64,000 bases of DNA from Bog-473 sp963711065 (GTDB taxonomy: Bacteria > Actinomycetota > Acidimicrobiia > Acidimicrobiales > RAAP-2). Numbering within the stretch: position 1 is the first letter of the stretch; each line of letters begins with the position of its first letter. This document shows positions 10,204-20,383 of this stretch, in pieces. A program made the position numbers and the translations under genes. Location of the stretch: assembly GCA_963711065.1 (NCBI GenBank), contig CAVQCO010000006.1, positions 868,001-932,000 on the forward strand, in the 5' to 3' direction. The notes below the pieces were generated by a model. It saw only the letters and a list, made by a program, of their open reading frames with translations, was not told the origin of the DNA and did not search any database.

Positions 10204-11346
10204 TCATCGAGGCAGGCCCAGGCCGTGCTCGGCCACGACGTTGCGATTGATGTCACTGGTGCCCCCGGCGATCGAGCAGGAGGGCGACATGAGCAGTGCC
10301 TTGGTCCAGGAGCCGCCGATCAGGGCACCCGGACCCAGGATGCTCACGGCCAGCTCGGCCAGCTCCTGGCTGGCCCGCGCCCAGGCCAGCTTGGCCAGGC
10401 CGCCCATGGCCGCCGACGGCTGCTGGCTCCGGCCGATCTGGGCCAGCTCCCGGGAGGTGGCGTAGCGCAAGCAGGCGATCTCGGCGTACAGGCCGGCGAG
10501 ACGGTCGCGCTGCACCGCATCGGTGATCGGTCCCTCGCCGGCGCGCCGCCTCCACCAGGCGCTCGAAGCTCGCTACGCAGGTCGAGGTGGAGACGGGCCA
10601 CCCCGGCCCGCTCGTGGCTGAGAGTGGTCATGGCCACGCGCCATCCCTCGTTGAGCGGGCCGAGCAGGCAGGATCGGGGCACCCGGACGTCGTCGAAGAA
10701 GAGCTCGGCAGAAGGTGAAGTCGCCCGTCATGGTGCGCAGCGGGCGCACCGTGATGCCGGGGGAGGCCATGTCGACGAGGAGGCAGCTGATCCCCTTGTG
10801 CTTCGGAGCGTCCGGGTCGGTGCGGACGTAGAGCTGGCACCAGTCGGCGTGGCGACCCAGGCTGTTCCACGTCTTTTGTCCGCTCACCACGAAGGTGTCG
10901 CCGTCGAGTCGGGCCGCCGTGCGCAGGGAGGCCAGGTCGGAGCCGGCGTCGGGCTCGGACATCCCCTGGCACCAGATCTCGTCGCCGCGCAGCATGGGAC
11001 GCAAGAAGCGCTCCTTCTGCTCCTCGGTGCCGAACGACATGATGGCCGGGGCGATGTTGGACACCCCGATGGTGTTCACCGGTCCCGGCGCCCCGGCCCG
11101 GGACATCTCCTCGTGGTAGGCGAGCTGCTGATCGACGTCGGCGTCGCGCCCGCCGTAGCGGGCAGGCCACGAGACGCCGGCCCATCCGGCGTCGGCCAAC
11201 CGGGCGTTCCAGGCCCGGAGCACGTCGAGGCGCTCCTCGCCGTCGGCACTGGCCCGCTGCGCCTCGACCACGTCCGGTGTGAGGTTCGCCGCCAGCCACT
11301 CGACCAGGCTGCGGCGGAACTCGGTGAGCGCCTGGGTGCTCGTCAC
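10204..11346 (-). CDS. Acyl-CoA dehydrogenase, frameshifted
   Basis: FAD-dependent acyl-CoA dehydrogenase introducing the alpha-beta double bond. N-terminal helical domain to about 120 (WPARYGGRDAD), then the FAD-site strands WCQGMSEPDAGSDLA and FVVSGQKTWNSLG, KHKGISCLLVDM, and a C-terminal ASQELAELAV with SIAGGTSDINRN near the end. Three frame changes (about 10725, 10575 and 10520), each one extra base, leave about 379 residues, the normal length. Starts 25 bases after livF, so dehydrogenation is coupled to uptake by this operon. Confidence 0.8.
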
Positions 11347-11371
11347 GGTGCCGCGTCGCTCCGTCGACCGT

Positions 11372-12091
11372 TCATGCGTGCGCAGCCTCGCCCAGGTAGC
11401 GGTCGATGACCTCTTGGTGCGCCTCCGACGCCAGCCCCGACCAACCCACTCGACCCCGCATGAGAATCACGCAGCGGTCCGCCAGGGCGAGGGCCCGATG
11501 AACGAACTGCTCAATGAGGACGACCGTGATCCCCGACCTGCGAGCTTCGTCCAGACCCCTGAACACCTCCTCGGTCACCAGGGGGGCCAGTCCGAGCGAC
11601 ATCTCGTCAGCGATGATGAGCTTGGGTGTCACGGCGAGGGCCCGGGCCAGGGCGAGCATCTGCTGTTCGCCACCGGAAAGCGTCCCGGCTCCCTGCCGGC
11701 GGCGCTCGCCCAGAACGGGGAACTGCTCGATCGCCCGATCGATCGCGGCCGATCGCTGGCCGCGCTTGAGCTGCCCGACCGCCATGCGCAGGTTCTCGAG
11801 CACCGACAGTCCGGGGAAGATGCCCCTGCCCTCCGGGATGTGGGTGAGCCCTTCGGCGCTCAGCTTGTGCGCCGCCCTCTTGGTCACGTCGACCCCGTCG
11901 AAGCGGACGCGCCCAGCGGTCGGAGGCACCAGGCCGGACACCGTTCGGGCCAGCGTGCTCTTGCCCGCACCGTTGGCGCCGAGCACGGCAACGAGCGATC
12001 CCGTCGCCACCTCCAAGGAGACGCCGAACAGCGCCTGAGACGCGCCGTAGCTGACGTCGAGGTCCTCGATCACCAGCATGGGCTCGCTCAT
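11372..12091 (-). CDS. livF: Branched-chain-type ABC importer ATPase LivF
   Basis: Cytoplasmic ATPase of a branched-chain amino acid (HAAT) family importer; 239 residues, intact. Walker A GANGAGKST at 38-46, signature LSGGEQQ at 138-144, Walker B LIIADE at 158-163, and the LivF-type end. Its ATG overlaps the LivG stop (ATGA). Neighbouring catabolic genes rather than amino acid genes suggest the importer carries an organic acid or amide. Together with the permease and LivG it lacks an adjacent binding protein; the two binding-protein genes at 46214 and 59746 are candidates. Confidence 0.92.
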   Translation of the reverse strand: MSEPMLVIEDLDVSYGASQALFGVSLEVATGSLVAVLGANGAGKSTLARTVSGLVPPTAGRVRFDGVDVTKRAAHKLSAEGLTHIPEGRGIFPGLSVLENLRMAVGQLKRGQRSAAIDRAIEQFPVLGERRRQGAGTLSGGEQQMLALARALAVTPKLIIADEMSLGLAPLVTEEVFRGLDEARRSGITVVLIEQFVHRALALADRCVILMRGRVGWSGLASEAHQEVIDRYLGEAAHA

Positions 12092-13014
12092 GAGCCCGGT
12101 CCCCGCACCGACCCTCCGTCGTCATCCGTCAGATCGGACCCGCCGGCGGCCGGTGGAGCCAGCCGGTCCGCGGTGGCGTCTTCGTCGCCAAGGTATGCGT
12201 CCCGCACCGCGGGGTCGTGACGGACCTCGTCGGGTGTCCCCTGCGCGATGAGCTGACCGAAGTTCAACACGAAGATCCTGCTCGAGAGCGCCAGCACCGA
12301 CGCCACGTCGTGTTCGACCATCAGCAACGACAGCCCGTTGGCGCTGTTCGCCACCACACGCTCGAACGCCGCGGTCAGGTTGTCGGTGGCACGAACGTCC
12401 AGTCCCGACAGTGGCTCGTCGAGCAGCACTACGCTGGGGTGCGTCGCCAGTGCCCTCCCCACCTCCACCAGTCGGGCCAGACCCGAGGGGGAGCACCGAG
12501 ACCTGGGTCGTGGCGAGGTCCGCGAGGCCGAGCAGATCGAGGAGCTCGTCCACCTGCTCGGTCTCCTGTCTCGTTGGCGGGAACAACAGGGAACGGAAGC
12601 TGAGGAGATCGCTCCAGAACCGACGACGCTCATAGCGGGCCCGGTGCGCGAGCGACGAGGTGCTCCCGCACCGTCAGGCCCATGAAGAGCTCGGGATGCT
12701 GGAAGGTACGGGCCAGTCCGAGACGCGCCCGGAGCTGCGGGCTGAGGCCGGTGACGTCCTGACCGGCGATGAAGACCCGGCCGCTCGCCGGTCGTAACAG
12801 ACCGGACATCACGCCGAAGAGGGTGGACTTGCCGGCGCCGTTGGGGCCCACGAGCCCGACGATCGTTCCCGGCGGAACGTCGACGTGACACATTGGACAG
12901 GGCGAGGAGACCGCCGAAGCGCACGGTGACGCCGGTGGCCGCCAGTACCGATGCCGAGCGCTGCGCTCTGTTTCTGGGATCGGTTGCGACGTTCACAGCG
13001 AGGTCTCCGCCCAT
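12088..13014 (-). CDS. livG: Branched-chain-type ABC importer ATPase LivG, possibly fused to the permease; frameshifted
   Basis: ATPase partner of LivF. In pieces it shows ATGVTVRFGGLLAL, Walker A GPNGAGKST, the Q-loop TFQHPELF, a LivG-style LARLVEVGRAL signature region, Walker B VVLLDEPLSGLD and MVEHDV (H-loop). Three frame changes fall near 12900, 12640 and 12490, all +1. The ATG at 13014 gives a natural N-terminus, but with only one more extra base upstream the permease frame reads straight into this gene without a stop, so a LivH-LivM-LivG fusion is a real alternative. Confidence 0.8.
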   Translation of the reverse strand: MGGDLAVNVATDPRNRAQRSASVLAATGVTVRFGGLLALSNVSRRRSAGNDRRARGPQRRRQVHPLRRDVRSVTTGERPGLHRRSGRHRPQPAAPGASRTGPYLPASRALHGPDGAGAPRRSRTGPAMSVVGSGAISSASVPCCSRQRDRRPSRWTSSSICSASRTSPRPRSRCSPSGLARLVEVGRALATHPSVVLLDEPLSGLDVRATDNLTAAFERVVANSANGLSLLMVEHDVASVLALSSRIFVLNFGQLIAQGTPDEVRHDPAVRDAYLGDEDATADRLAPPAAGGSDLTDDDGGSVRGPGS

Positions 13015-14969
13015 GACGGCGGATTCCCGGGTCGCGGGGACCGGGCCCTGGCCTCGACACGCCGCGCAACTTGTCCCAGGCCCACAGGACCTGGCGCGCG
13101 TTCTCGGTCATGGCCCCGTTGGGGAACTTGGCGACCTGTACGGCGCCGAGCCCGAACAGAATGGGCGTGACCTGCGTGAACTCCGTGGGCAGGTAGGCCA
13201 CGACGACGCCCGAGAGGACGGTGTAGGACACGCCCGCCAGCAGGGCCGCGATGCTCGAGCGGATGCCGAGCGTGACCAGGATGGCGAGCCAGACGAGACC
13301 CAGCAGCGAGGAGTAGTTGGTCGGGAGGGCGGATCCCAGGGAGAGTGCGTACATCGCCCCGCCGATCCCGGCGACGCACGCCGCGATGCCCGAGACCAGG
13401 ACCTTCATCTGCAGGACGCTGATCCCGATGGTCCGGGCAGCCGACGGGGCTCCACCGGACCGCATTCAGGGCAAGGCCGGCCGAGGACCGTTGCACGTTG
13501 ACCACCACCAGTGCGGCGAGGGCGAAGACCCCCAGGGACAGGTACGTGAAGGCGCGCGGGCTCGAGGCAAACGACGGCAGGTTCGACGTTCACCCCGATG
13601 GAGTAGTTGGAGAAGATCTGCTGGGTGAACACCAGGTCGTCGAACAGCAGGCCGACGGTCAGCGTGACCAGCGCCACGTAGAGATTGCCCAACCGGATCG
13701 TCACCAGCCCGATGATCACGCCGAAAGGCAGGGCGGCGAGCCCTCCCACCAGCACCGACGGCAGGACCGGCCACCCGTGCCGCGACCGCCAGCTGCGCCG
13801 CGACCACGGCACCGATGCCGGCGAAGGTGGCCTGGCAGAGCCAGATCATCCCGCCCTCACCGGTGACCAGGGTGATCGACAGGAGGATGATCCCGAAACA
13901 GACCCCTTGCCCGATGAGGCCGATCCAGAATCTGCTGAGGACCAGGGGAAGGACGCAGAGGATCGCAAAGGCAAGGAGGGGAAGCTGCCAGCCGAACGCG
14001 GAGGCGTACCGGTCCCGCTTGGATCCGGTCGGGGCATCCCCCTGCGGCGTGATGGCCCGATCGAGGGGACCGCCGACGCCCTCCGATTCGTCGACGCCGG
14101 TGCCACGAATCATGAAGTAGACGAGGACGATTGCGGTGACGATGAACGGGATGGCCGGTATGACGTCCGCGCTCAACGAGGTCGAGTTGGAGAAGAAGTA
14201 CTGCACCAGGGTCCCGGCGATACCCATGAGCAGCCCGACCGCCATGGCGACAGGGAGGCTGCGCAGTCTCGCCGCGATCACCGCCGCGAACGCGGCCACC
14301 ATCACCAGCGTGAAGTCACCGGGGTCCAGGCCGACGACGGGCGCCGCCAGCACCCCGACGAGCCCGGCGAGACCGATGCTCACCGCCCAGACGCCCATGG
14401 AGATCCGGTCCGGGTTGGTCGCAGAGAGTGACGTCATTGCCGGTGAGTCGACCATGGCCCGCACCCGGAGGCCGATGTCGGTGTAGCGCAGGACCAGGAC
14501 TCCGACGACGACGATGAGCGGCGACGCAGATGTACACGATGATCTGCTCCATCGTGACGGCGACACCCATGAAGTCGAAGACGCGCACGGGCTCGGGAGC
14601 GAGGCCGGGTGCGGAGAGGATCGTCTCGTTGCCGAAGATGAGCGTCGCGGCGGGAGGGATGGCCACCGAGACCCCGATCGTGGCGACGACCTTGATCAGC
14701 GGCCGCGCCAGCCGCAGCCGTCGGAAGAGGGCGAAGTACAGGCCGATACCGAGCGCCGGACCCGTGATCACGATGGAGACGAGTGCGGCCGGGAGGATCG
14801 CCCAGTGCTCCTGGGTGTTCAGGTAGTAGTAGAAGCGTGCCACGGCGTACGCCAGCGAAGCGAAGGCGAAGTTGAGGATGCCGGTCGACTGGTAGGTCAC
14901 GACCAGTCCCGACGCCGCGATCGCGTAGATCCCCCCGTAGACCAGACCAGCGATCACGTACTGCAGCAC
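13015..14969 (-). CDS. Fused LivH-LivM branched-chain-type ABC permease, frameshifted
   Basis: Integral membrane importer subunit. The first 290 residues are LivH-like (MLQYVIAGLVYGGIYAIAAS, ILNFAFASLA, later VAAFAAVIAARL and FIVTAIVLVYFM). After a charged linker (about VDESEGVGGPLDRA) LivM begins without an intervening stop: GLIGQGVCFGIILLS, VTGEGGMIWLCQATFAGIGA, HGWPVLPSVLVGG, LGNLYVALVTLT and VSGIAACVAGIGGAMYA. Frame changes near 14515, 13795, 13575 and 13455, all +1. Starts at 14969, 77 bases from a TTGGGC palindrome. Permease fusions of this kind are known in actinobacteria. Confidence 0.78.
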
Positions 14970-15045
14970 CGCATCCCCCGATCCGACCCACCAGCACGGC
15001 GCCGGCGGATCAGAGGCCGTTCTCCCAGGTTCTCATGGTCCGAGT

Positions 15046-15061
15046 TTGGGCGTCTGCCCAG
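15046..15061. promoter_or_regulatory. TTGGGC-N4-GCCCAG operator, copy 1
   Basis: Perfect 6/6 frame TTGGGC-GTCT-GCCCAG in the divergent gap between the importer permease (minus, start 14969) and the GMC oxidoreductase (plus). One of four identical-edge copies in the window. A possible -10 element TACCGT lies about 20 bp downstream. Confidence 0.65.
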
Positions 15062-15252
15062 CTGAGCTCGTGCCAGATGGTACCGTAAGCTGGGGTGCGG
15101 TTCCACCAGTTCAGCGGGCCCGTGACGGGCGCCATGCCCCCGCGTCACCAGCGGGGTCGTGTGCCCGGAGCACCGCGGGCCGGCGGGCGCCGCCCCGGGT
15201 GGCTTGGCGACGCGACGGCGCGCCGCAGCACCGACCGGGAGGTGTCGGCGCC

Positions 15253-16959
15253 CTGACCGTCGACGCGGTGATCGTCGGCTCCGGGCCCGGGGGCGCCACC
15301 GCCGCCGACGTCCTGACCCGCGCCGGATGGTCGGTGGTGATCATCGAGAAGGGCCGCAACCACCTGCTCGACCCCGAGGACATGGCCCGCCCGGCGTCGG
15401 ACTTCTCCAACGACGAGATCAAGTTCATCCATCGCCACTTCCTGGGGCCGGACCCGCTCTTGGAGCCGCGCACCTTTCGCTCCGGGCCCGAAGACGGAGA
15501 CCGTACCCACGTGGGCGAGGTGAACTCCATTCCGTCCACGGTCGGCGGCGGGGGCACGCACGCCGACGGGAAGACGCCGCGGTTTCGCGAGGTGGATTTC
15601 GCCCTGCGGTCCGTCTACGGGCCGCAGCCCGGGGCGGACGTCGTGGACTGGCCCGTCACCTACGACCACCTCGAGCCCTGGTACGCGATGGTGGAGCAGG
15701 CGATCGGCGTGGCCGGCGACGCCGGCGGGAATCCCTACGCCGCACCGCGTTCGGGACCGTTCCCCATGCCGCCCGGGGCCCCGATGTTCGGCTCCCTGTT
15801 GTCGACGGCCGCCGCCGAGCGGCTCGGGTTCCATCCCTACGCCGCCCCCACCGCGGCCAACAGCATCCCCTACGGCGGCCGCCCCGCCTGCAACAACTGC
15901 GGCTTCTGTGCCTCCCTGGGGTGCCCGATCCACGCCAAGGGCGATCCGATCGCGCTGCTGACCCGGACGATGGCGTCGGGCCGCGCCGAGCTGTGGCCGG
16001 AGACCTTCGTCTCGAGGATCCGCACCGCCGGGCGCCGGGCCACCGGCGTCGACTTCATCGGTCCGGACGGTGTGGAGCGATCGATGGACGCCGGCCACGT
16101 GATCGTTGCCGGGGGCGCGGTCGAGACACCACGGCTGCTCCTGTTGTCGGGCGTGGGTAACGAACTGGTGGGTCGCTACCTCATGGTCCACTTCCAGACC
16201 ATCGTGGTGGGCATGATGCCCTTCGACGTGCATGCCGACCGCGGCCGGGCGGTGACCCACGTGCACGACGACCCCATGATCCCCGACGAGCTGTCGCGGG
16301 CGGCGGCCCGTGAGGCGGGGTTGCCGTGGCTGCGCGGCGGGATGGTGGAGCACAGCGGCGGCGGCATGCCGGTCGGGGAGGCCAAGATCTCCCCCTGGGG
16401 ACCCGAGCACGCGAGACTGATGATGGACTCACCGCACCGGCGCCACGTCTGGGCCTTCATCATGCAGGGCGAGGACCTCCCGTACGCCACCAACACGATC
16501 GATCTCGATCCGAAGGTGCGCGACGTCCACGGGTTCCCGGTGGCCCGAATGACCTACCGCGCCGGCCGCCACGAGCTGGTGGCCTCCGAGCACCACGGGC
16601 CGCGGCTCGAGACCATCCTGAGCGAAATGGGCGCAACCCGGACCTTCCGCACCAGCTCGCCGGGCGGTGACTTCCTCGGCGTCAGGAGGAAGCCCATCCC
16701 CGACAGCCGGCACGTCATGGGCACCACCCGCATGGGAGAGGACGCGACCGCTTCGGTGGTGGATCCGCTCGGCCGGGTGCACGGGCTGGACAACGTCACG
16801 GTGGCCGACTCCTCCGTGTTCCCCACCTCCTCCGGCTACGGGCCCACCCTGACGCTGGTCGCGCTGGCCGCGCGGGCGGCGGGAGCTCTCACCGGCAGCG
16901 GACCCGAGACCCGGGACCGGCCGCCGGCGATGGGTGAATCGATCGACCATGGAACTTGA
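15253..16959 (+). CDS. GMC-family FAD oxidoreductase with a cysteine cluster
   Basis: Glucose-methanol-choline family alcohol oxidoreductase, 568 residues if started at the CTG at 15253, which sits 9-10 bases after GGGAGG; GTG starts at 15199 or 15268 are alternatives. Rossmann motif GSGPGGATAA begins at residue 9. FIGPDGV and VIVAGGAVETPRLLL follow, then SRHVMGTTRMG with His487 and DSSVFPTSSGYGPTLT in the C-terminal domain. A cluster C213-x2-C216-x2-C219-x4-C224-P is present, as in gluconate-2-dehydrogenase-type members. Entire frame is intact between two broken regions. Its stop overlaps the next ATG by 11 bases. Substrate alcohol unknown. Confidence 0.8.
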   Translation: MTVDAVIVGSGPGGATAADVLTRAGWSVVIIEKGRNHLLDPEDMARPASDFSNDEIKFIHRHFLGPDPLLEPRTFRSGPEDGDRTHVGEVNSIPSTVGGGGTHADGKTPRFREVDFALRSVYGPQPGADVVDWPVTYDHLEPWYAMVEQAIGVAGDAGGNPYAAPRSGPFPMPPGAPMFGSLLSTAAAERLGFHPYAAPTAANSIPYGGRPACNNCGFCASLGCPIHAKGDPIALLTRTMASGRAELWPETFVSRIRTAGRRATGVDFIGPDGVERSMDAGHVIVAGGAVETPRLLLLSGVGNELVGRYLMVHFQTIVVGMMPFDVHADRGRAVTHVHDDPMIPDELSRAAAREAGLPWLRGGMVEHSGGGMPVGEAKISPWGPEHARLMMDSPHRRHVWAFIMQGEDLPYATNTIDLDPKVRDVHGFPVARMTYRAGRHELVASEHHGPRLETILSEMGATRTFRTSSPGGDFLGVRRKPIPDSRHVMGTTRMGEDATASVVDPLGRVHGLDNVTVADSSVFPTSSGYGPTLTLVALAARAAGALTGSGPETRDRPPAMGESIDHGT

Positions 16960-18090
16960 CCTCAGCAGCGACCAGGAGCTCCTCCGCGGCACCGCCGCCC
17001 GGCTCATGGAGTCGCCTGTGCCCGCTCCCCACCGTGCGCCGGCTGACGGGAGCGACACCGGTCTTCCGCCGGGCTACCTCCGCGCCGCCGGCGAGCTCGG
17101 GTGGTTCGCCATGCTCGTGCCCGAAGCAGCACGGAGGGGGAAGCGTGTCGGGACGAGGGCGTGTGCGACCTCGCCATCATCGCCGAAGAGCGGGGGCGGG
17201 CGCTGCAACCCGGCCCCTTCGTCTCCATGAACGTGGTCGCCGCGGCGTTGGCCGCCGCGGGTTCGCCCGGAGCAGCAAGCGGCGCATCCTCCCCTCCCTG
17301 TGCCGCGGCGAGGTGGTCGGCCACGTGGGCGCTCGGCGACGCCGTCGTGGCGCGGTCCCGGCCGCTTCGGTCACCGCGACCACGCGCGGTGAAGGGCTTC
17401 TCGTTGTCCGGGCGAGGCGGGACAGGTCGACGCCGGTGCACATGGCGGATTGGTTCCTCGTCTCGGCCGGCGGGCGAAGACGGCCTCGACGCAGTTCGTC
17501 GTGGCGGCGACCGACGCCGGGCATCACCGTCACGCCTCTCCAAGGGCTCGACATCACGCAGCGTTCCGCCTGCGGTCTCCTTCGATCGACGCGATCGTCC
17601 CTGCCGACGTCGGTGCTGGGAAGGCCCCGGCGACGTGCGACGCGGACGTCGAACGCCAACTGCAACTGGCCTGCGTGCTGTCCGACGTCGGAGACCGTGG
17701 GGGCGATGGATGCCCTCTTCGAGCTCACCCGCCAGTACGCCGTCGACCGCACGGCGTTCGGCCGGCCGATCGGCTCCTTCCAGGCGGTGAAGCACCAGTT
17801 GGCCGACATGAGCCTCTCGCTCGGAGGCCAGCAAGGCCGTCGCGCGCCGCCGCCGTCCGAGCGGTGCAAGGAGCCCGGGAGGACGCCGGCGAGATCGTCA
17901 GCATGGCCAAGTCGTGGGTGGGCGACGCCGGGATCGACGTCGCCCAGGGCTGCGCGCAGGTGTTCGCCGGCATCGGGTACACCTGGGAGCACGACCTCCA
18001 TCTCTTCCTCCGCCGCATCACCATGAACGGCCTCCTCTTCGGCAACCCGACTGGCACCGCGAGCGCATCTGCCGGATCAACGGCATGTAG
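16949..18090 (+). CDS. Acyl-CoA dehydrogenase, first of a pair; heavily frameshifted
   Basis: N-terminus MELDLSSDQELLRGTAARL from an ATG inside the end of the GMC gene. Recognisable pieces: AGELGWFAMLVPE, DLAIIAEERGRALQPGPF, VATWALGDA (after skipping one base), GITVTPLQGLD, and a clear C-terminal domain QYAVDRTAFGRPIGSFQAVKHQLADM and SMAKSWVGDAGIDVAQG. About ten frame changes, each fixed by dropping one base. Ends at TAG 18088-18090, five bases before the next dehydrogenase. Adjacent pairs like this form heterotetramers in steroid side-chain oxidation. Confidence 0.7.
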
Positions 18091-18094
18091 GGCG

Positions 18095-19386
18095 ATGACG
18101 GAGCGACAGCACCATGCCGCGCGAGGACGAGACGCGGACTCGCGGCACTACCGGCGCGAGGCGCGTGCCTGGTTGGCCCGGAAACCTCCGGCCACGGGAG
18201 CGGCCCCGACCCCGATCACGGGGTCGACCACTACACGCCCGAGGTGATGGCGGCCAACCGGGCGCTGCAGCGGCAGCTCTTCGAGGCGGGCTACGCCGGG
18301 CATCACCTGGCCGAGGGAGTACGGCGGCCAGGGGCTCCCCGCTGCCTACGAGTGGGCCTTCGTGGACGAGGCGGCCGGCTTCGTCCTGCCCGACTTCGGC
18401 GCGCTCACCATCACCACCTTCTACGTCTGCGTCCCGACCATGCTGGCCTACGCCTCGCCGGGATTCCTCGCGCCGGCTTCGTGCCGAGGGTCCTGGCCGG
18501 AGAGGAGCTGGTCTGCCAGTTCTTCTCGGAGCCGTCGTCCGGATCCGACCTGGCCGGCGCTCGGACACGGGCCACCCGGGACGGCGAGCAATGGGTCCTC
18601 AACGGCCAGAAGATCTGGAGCACCTTCGCCCACCTGGCCGACTCGGGCATGTGCCTCGCCCGCACCGAGTGGGACGTCCCCAAGCACCAGGGCCTCACGT
18701 GGTTCCTGGTGCCGTGCGGCTGCCCCCGGCGCTCACGATCCGACCCATCAAGCAGATCAACGAGGTCGCGGAGTTCTGCGAGGAATTCTTCGACGACGTG
18801 GTCGTCCCCGACACGCACCGCCTCTGCGAGGTCAACGCGGGCTGGGCGGTGACGCAGACGATGTTCGTGATCGAACGCGGCGCCGGGCGACCCGAGGACG
18901 GCACGCCGCTCGGAGGGCCCAGGCCCGATCGCGCCCGACCTCGTGCGGCTGGCTCGGCGAGCCGGACGGCTCGACGACCCGATCGTCCGGCAGAAGCTCG
19001 CCCGGGCCCACACCACCGATTTCGTCGGCAGGGCGCTGGGCGCCCGGATCGCCCAGATGGGACGGCTCGGCCGCCTGAACCCTGGGGTGGCCTCCTACGT
19101 CAAGCTGTTCCGGGGGACGTACAGCCCGGTCCGAGCCCGGCTCGACGGTCGAGATCGGCGGCGCCGAGCGCCATGACCTGGGACCCGGCAGACGACGAGG
19201 GGGCCGAGCCCGCCCTCACCTATCTCCGGGGGCGCGGCGCGTCCATCGCGGGCGGCACCAACGAGACCCAGCGCAACGTGATCGGCGAGCGGGCCCTGGG
19301 TCTCCCGCGCGAACCGAGCTTCGACACCCGAAAGCCGTTCAGCGACGTCCTGCGCGACGCCAAGAACTGGACCGGCAAGGTCGTGA
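18095..19386 (+). CDS. Acyl-CoA dehydrogenase, second of a pair; frameshifted
   Basis: Paralogue of the dehydrogenase at 42233-43533. ALTITTFYVCVPTMLAYASP, VCQFFSEPSSGSDLAGAR, WVLNGQKIWSTFAHLAD and EWDVPKHQGLTWFLVP cover the FAD and substrate strands, FCEEFFDDVVVPDTHR the middle domain, and SIAGGTNETQRNVIGERALG the C-terminal FAD contact. Seven or more frame changes. The end is uncertain: the frame with the conserved C-terminus runs on, while one more skipped base gives a stop at 19384-19386. Expected to act with the preceding gene product. Confidence 0.7.
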
Positions 19387-19430
19387 GGCCGCCGTGGGCG
19401 GCCGGCGCCGACGCGCGAGCGTCAGGTGGC

Positions 19431-20356
19431 TCACCCGGGTACGTCGCCGTACAGGTCGGCGTTCGGCGCGGCCCGGTCCACGAGATCCGTCACGACCGGG
19501 CCCAGCTCGGCGGCCTCCCAGCGTCGCTGCTTGTCCGCCGAGGGTCCGGCGTGCCACCCTTCGACCACCCGTATCTGCCCACCGCGGACCGTGAACACCC
19601 GACCCGTGACGTGCGCCGACTCGGGGCTGGCCAACCAGGTGACCAGGGGGGCGATGTTCTCCGGGATCCGAGGCGTCGAAGGTGCCCGGGCTCGACGGGT
19701 GCGTACGAGCCCGGCTTCGCCTGCTCGGTCATGCGGGTGTGGGCCCCGGGGTTGATCGCATTGACCGTCACGCCGTAGCGGCCGAGCTCGCCGGCGGCAA
19801 TGATGGTCAGCGCGGCGATGCCGGCCTTCGCCGCTCCGTAGTTCGCCTGGCCGACGTTGCCGAAGAGGCCGGACGGCGGACGTCGTGTTGATGATCCGGG
19901 CGTCGTTGCGTCCGGCCCTCCTTCGCCCGGTTCCGCCAGTACTCCGCCGACCAGCGGGCGGTGGCGAACGTGCCCCGCAGGTGGACCTTGATCACCGCGT
20001 CCCACTCATCGATCGACATGTTGACCAGCATGCCGATCGCGCAGGATCCCGGCGTTGTTCACCACGATGTCGAGCGATGCCGAACGTCGCGATGGCCGTC
20101 TGCGACCAGCCGGCCGGCGCCGTCCCAGTCGGACACGTCGTCGCCGTTGGCCACCGCCTCGCCCCCCGCGGCGCGGATGGCGTCGACCACCGCGCCGGCC
20201 GGGCGCCTCCGAGCTCCCCCGGCCGTCGACGTCCCCGCCCACGTCGTTGACGACCACCTTGGCGCCCTGGCGGGCCAGCTCCAGCGCATGGCCGCGCCCG
20301 ATGCCGCGCCCGGCTCCGGTCACGATGGCCACGCGACCCTCATTGATCCCGGGCAT
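19431..20356 (-). CDS. MFE-2-type (R)-3-hydroxyacyl-CoA dehydrogenase (SDR), frameshifted
   Basis: SDR with IVTGAGRGIGRGHALELA at the start and VVVNDVGG, the phrase typical of the 17-beta-HSD4/MFE-2 dehydrogenases that oxidise 3-hydroxyacyl-CoA. VVNNAGILRD, DEWDAVIKVHLRGTF, TTSASGLFGNVGQANYGAAKAG (catalytic Ser and Tyr-x3-Lys) and VNAINPGAHTRM follow in different frames. About four frame changes. Close relative of the SDR at 52875-53785, which has the same end region. First in line downstream of two CoA-transferases; convergent with the dehydrogenase pair. Confidence 0.75.
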
Positions 20357-20383
20357 GCGTGCATCCTCCTGTCGGACGGGTCC

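Noticed and set aside
15046..15252. Extension of the GMC oxidoreductase N-terminus to the start of its frame
   Set aside because: The added residues are Pro/Arg-rich without homology features and would start inside the operator palindrome.
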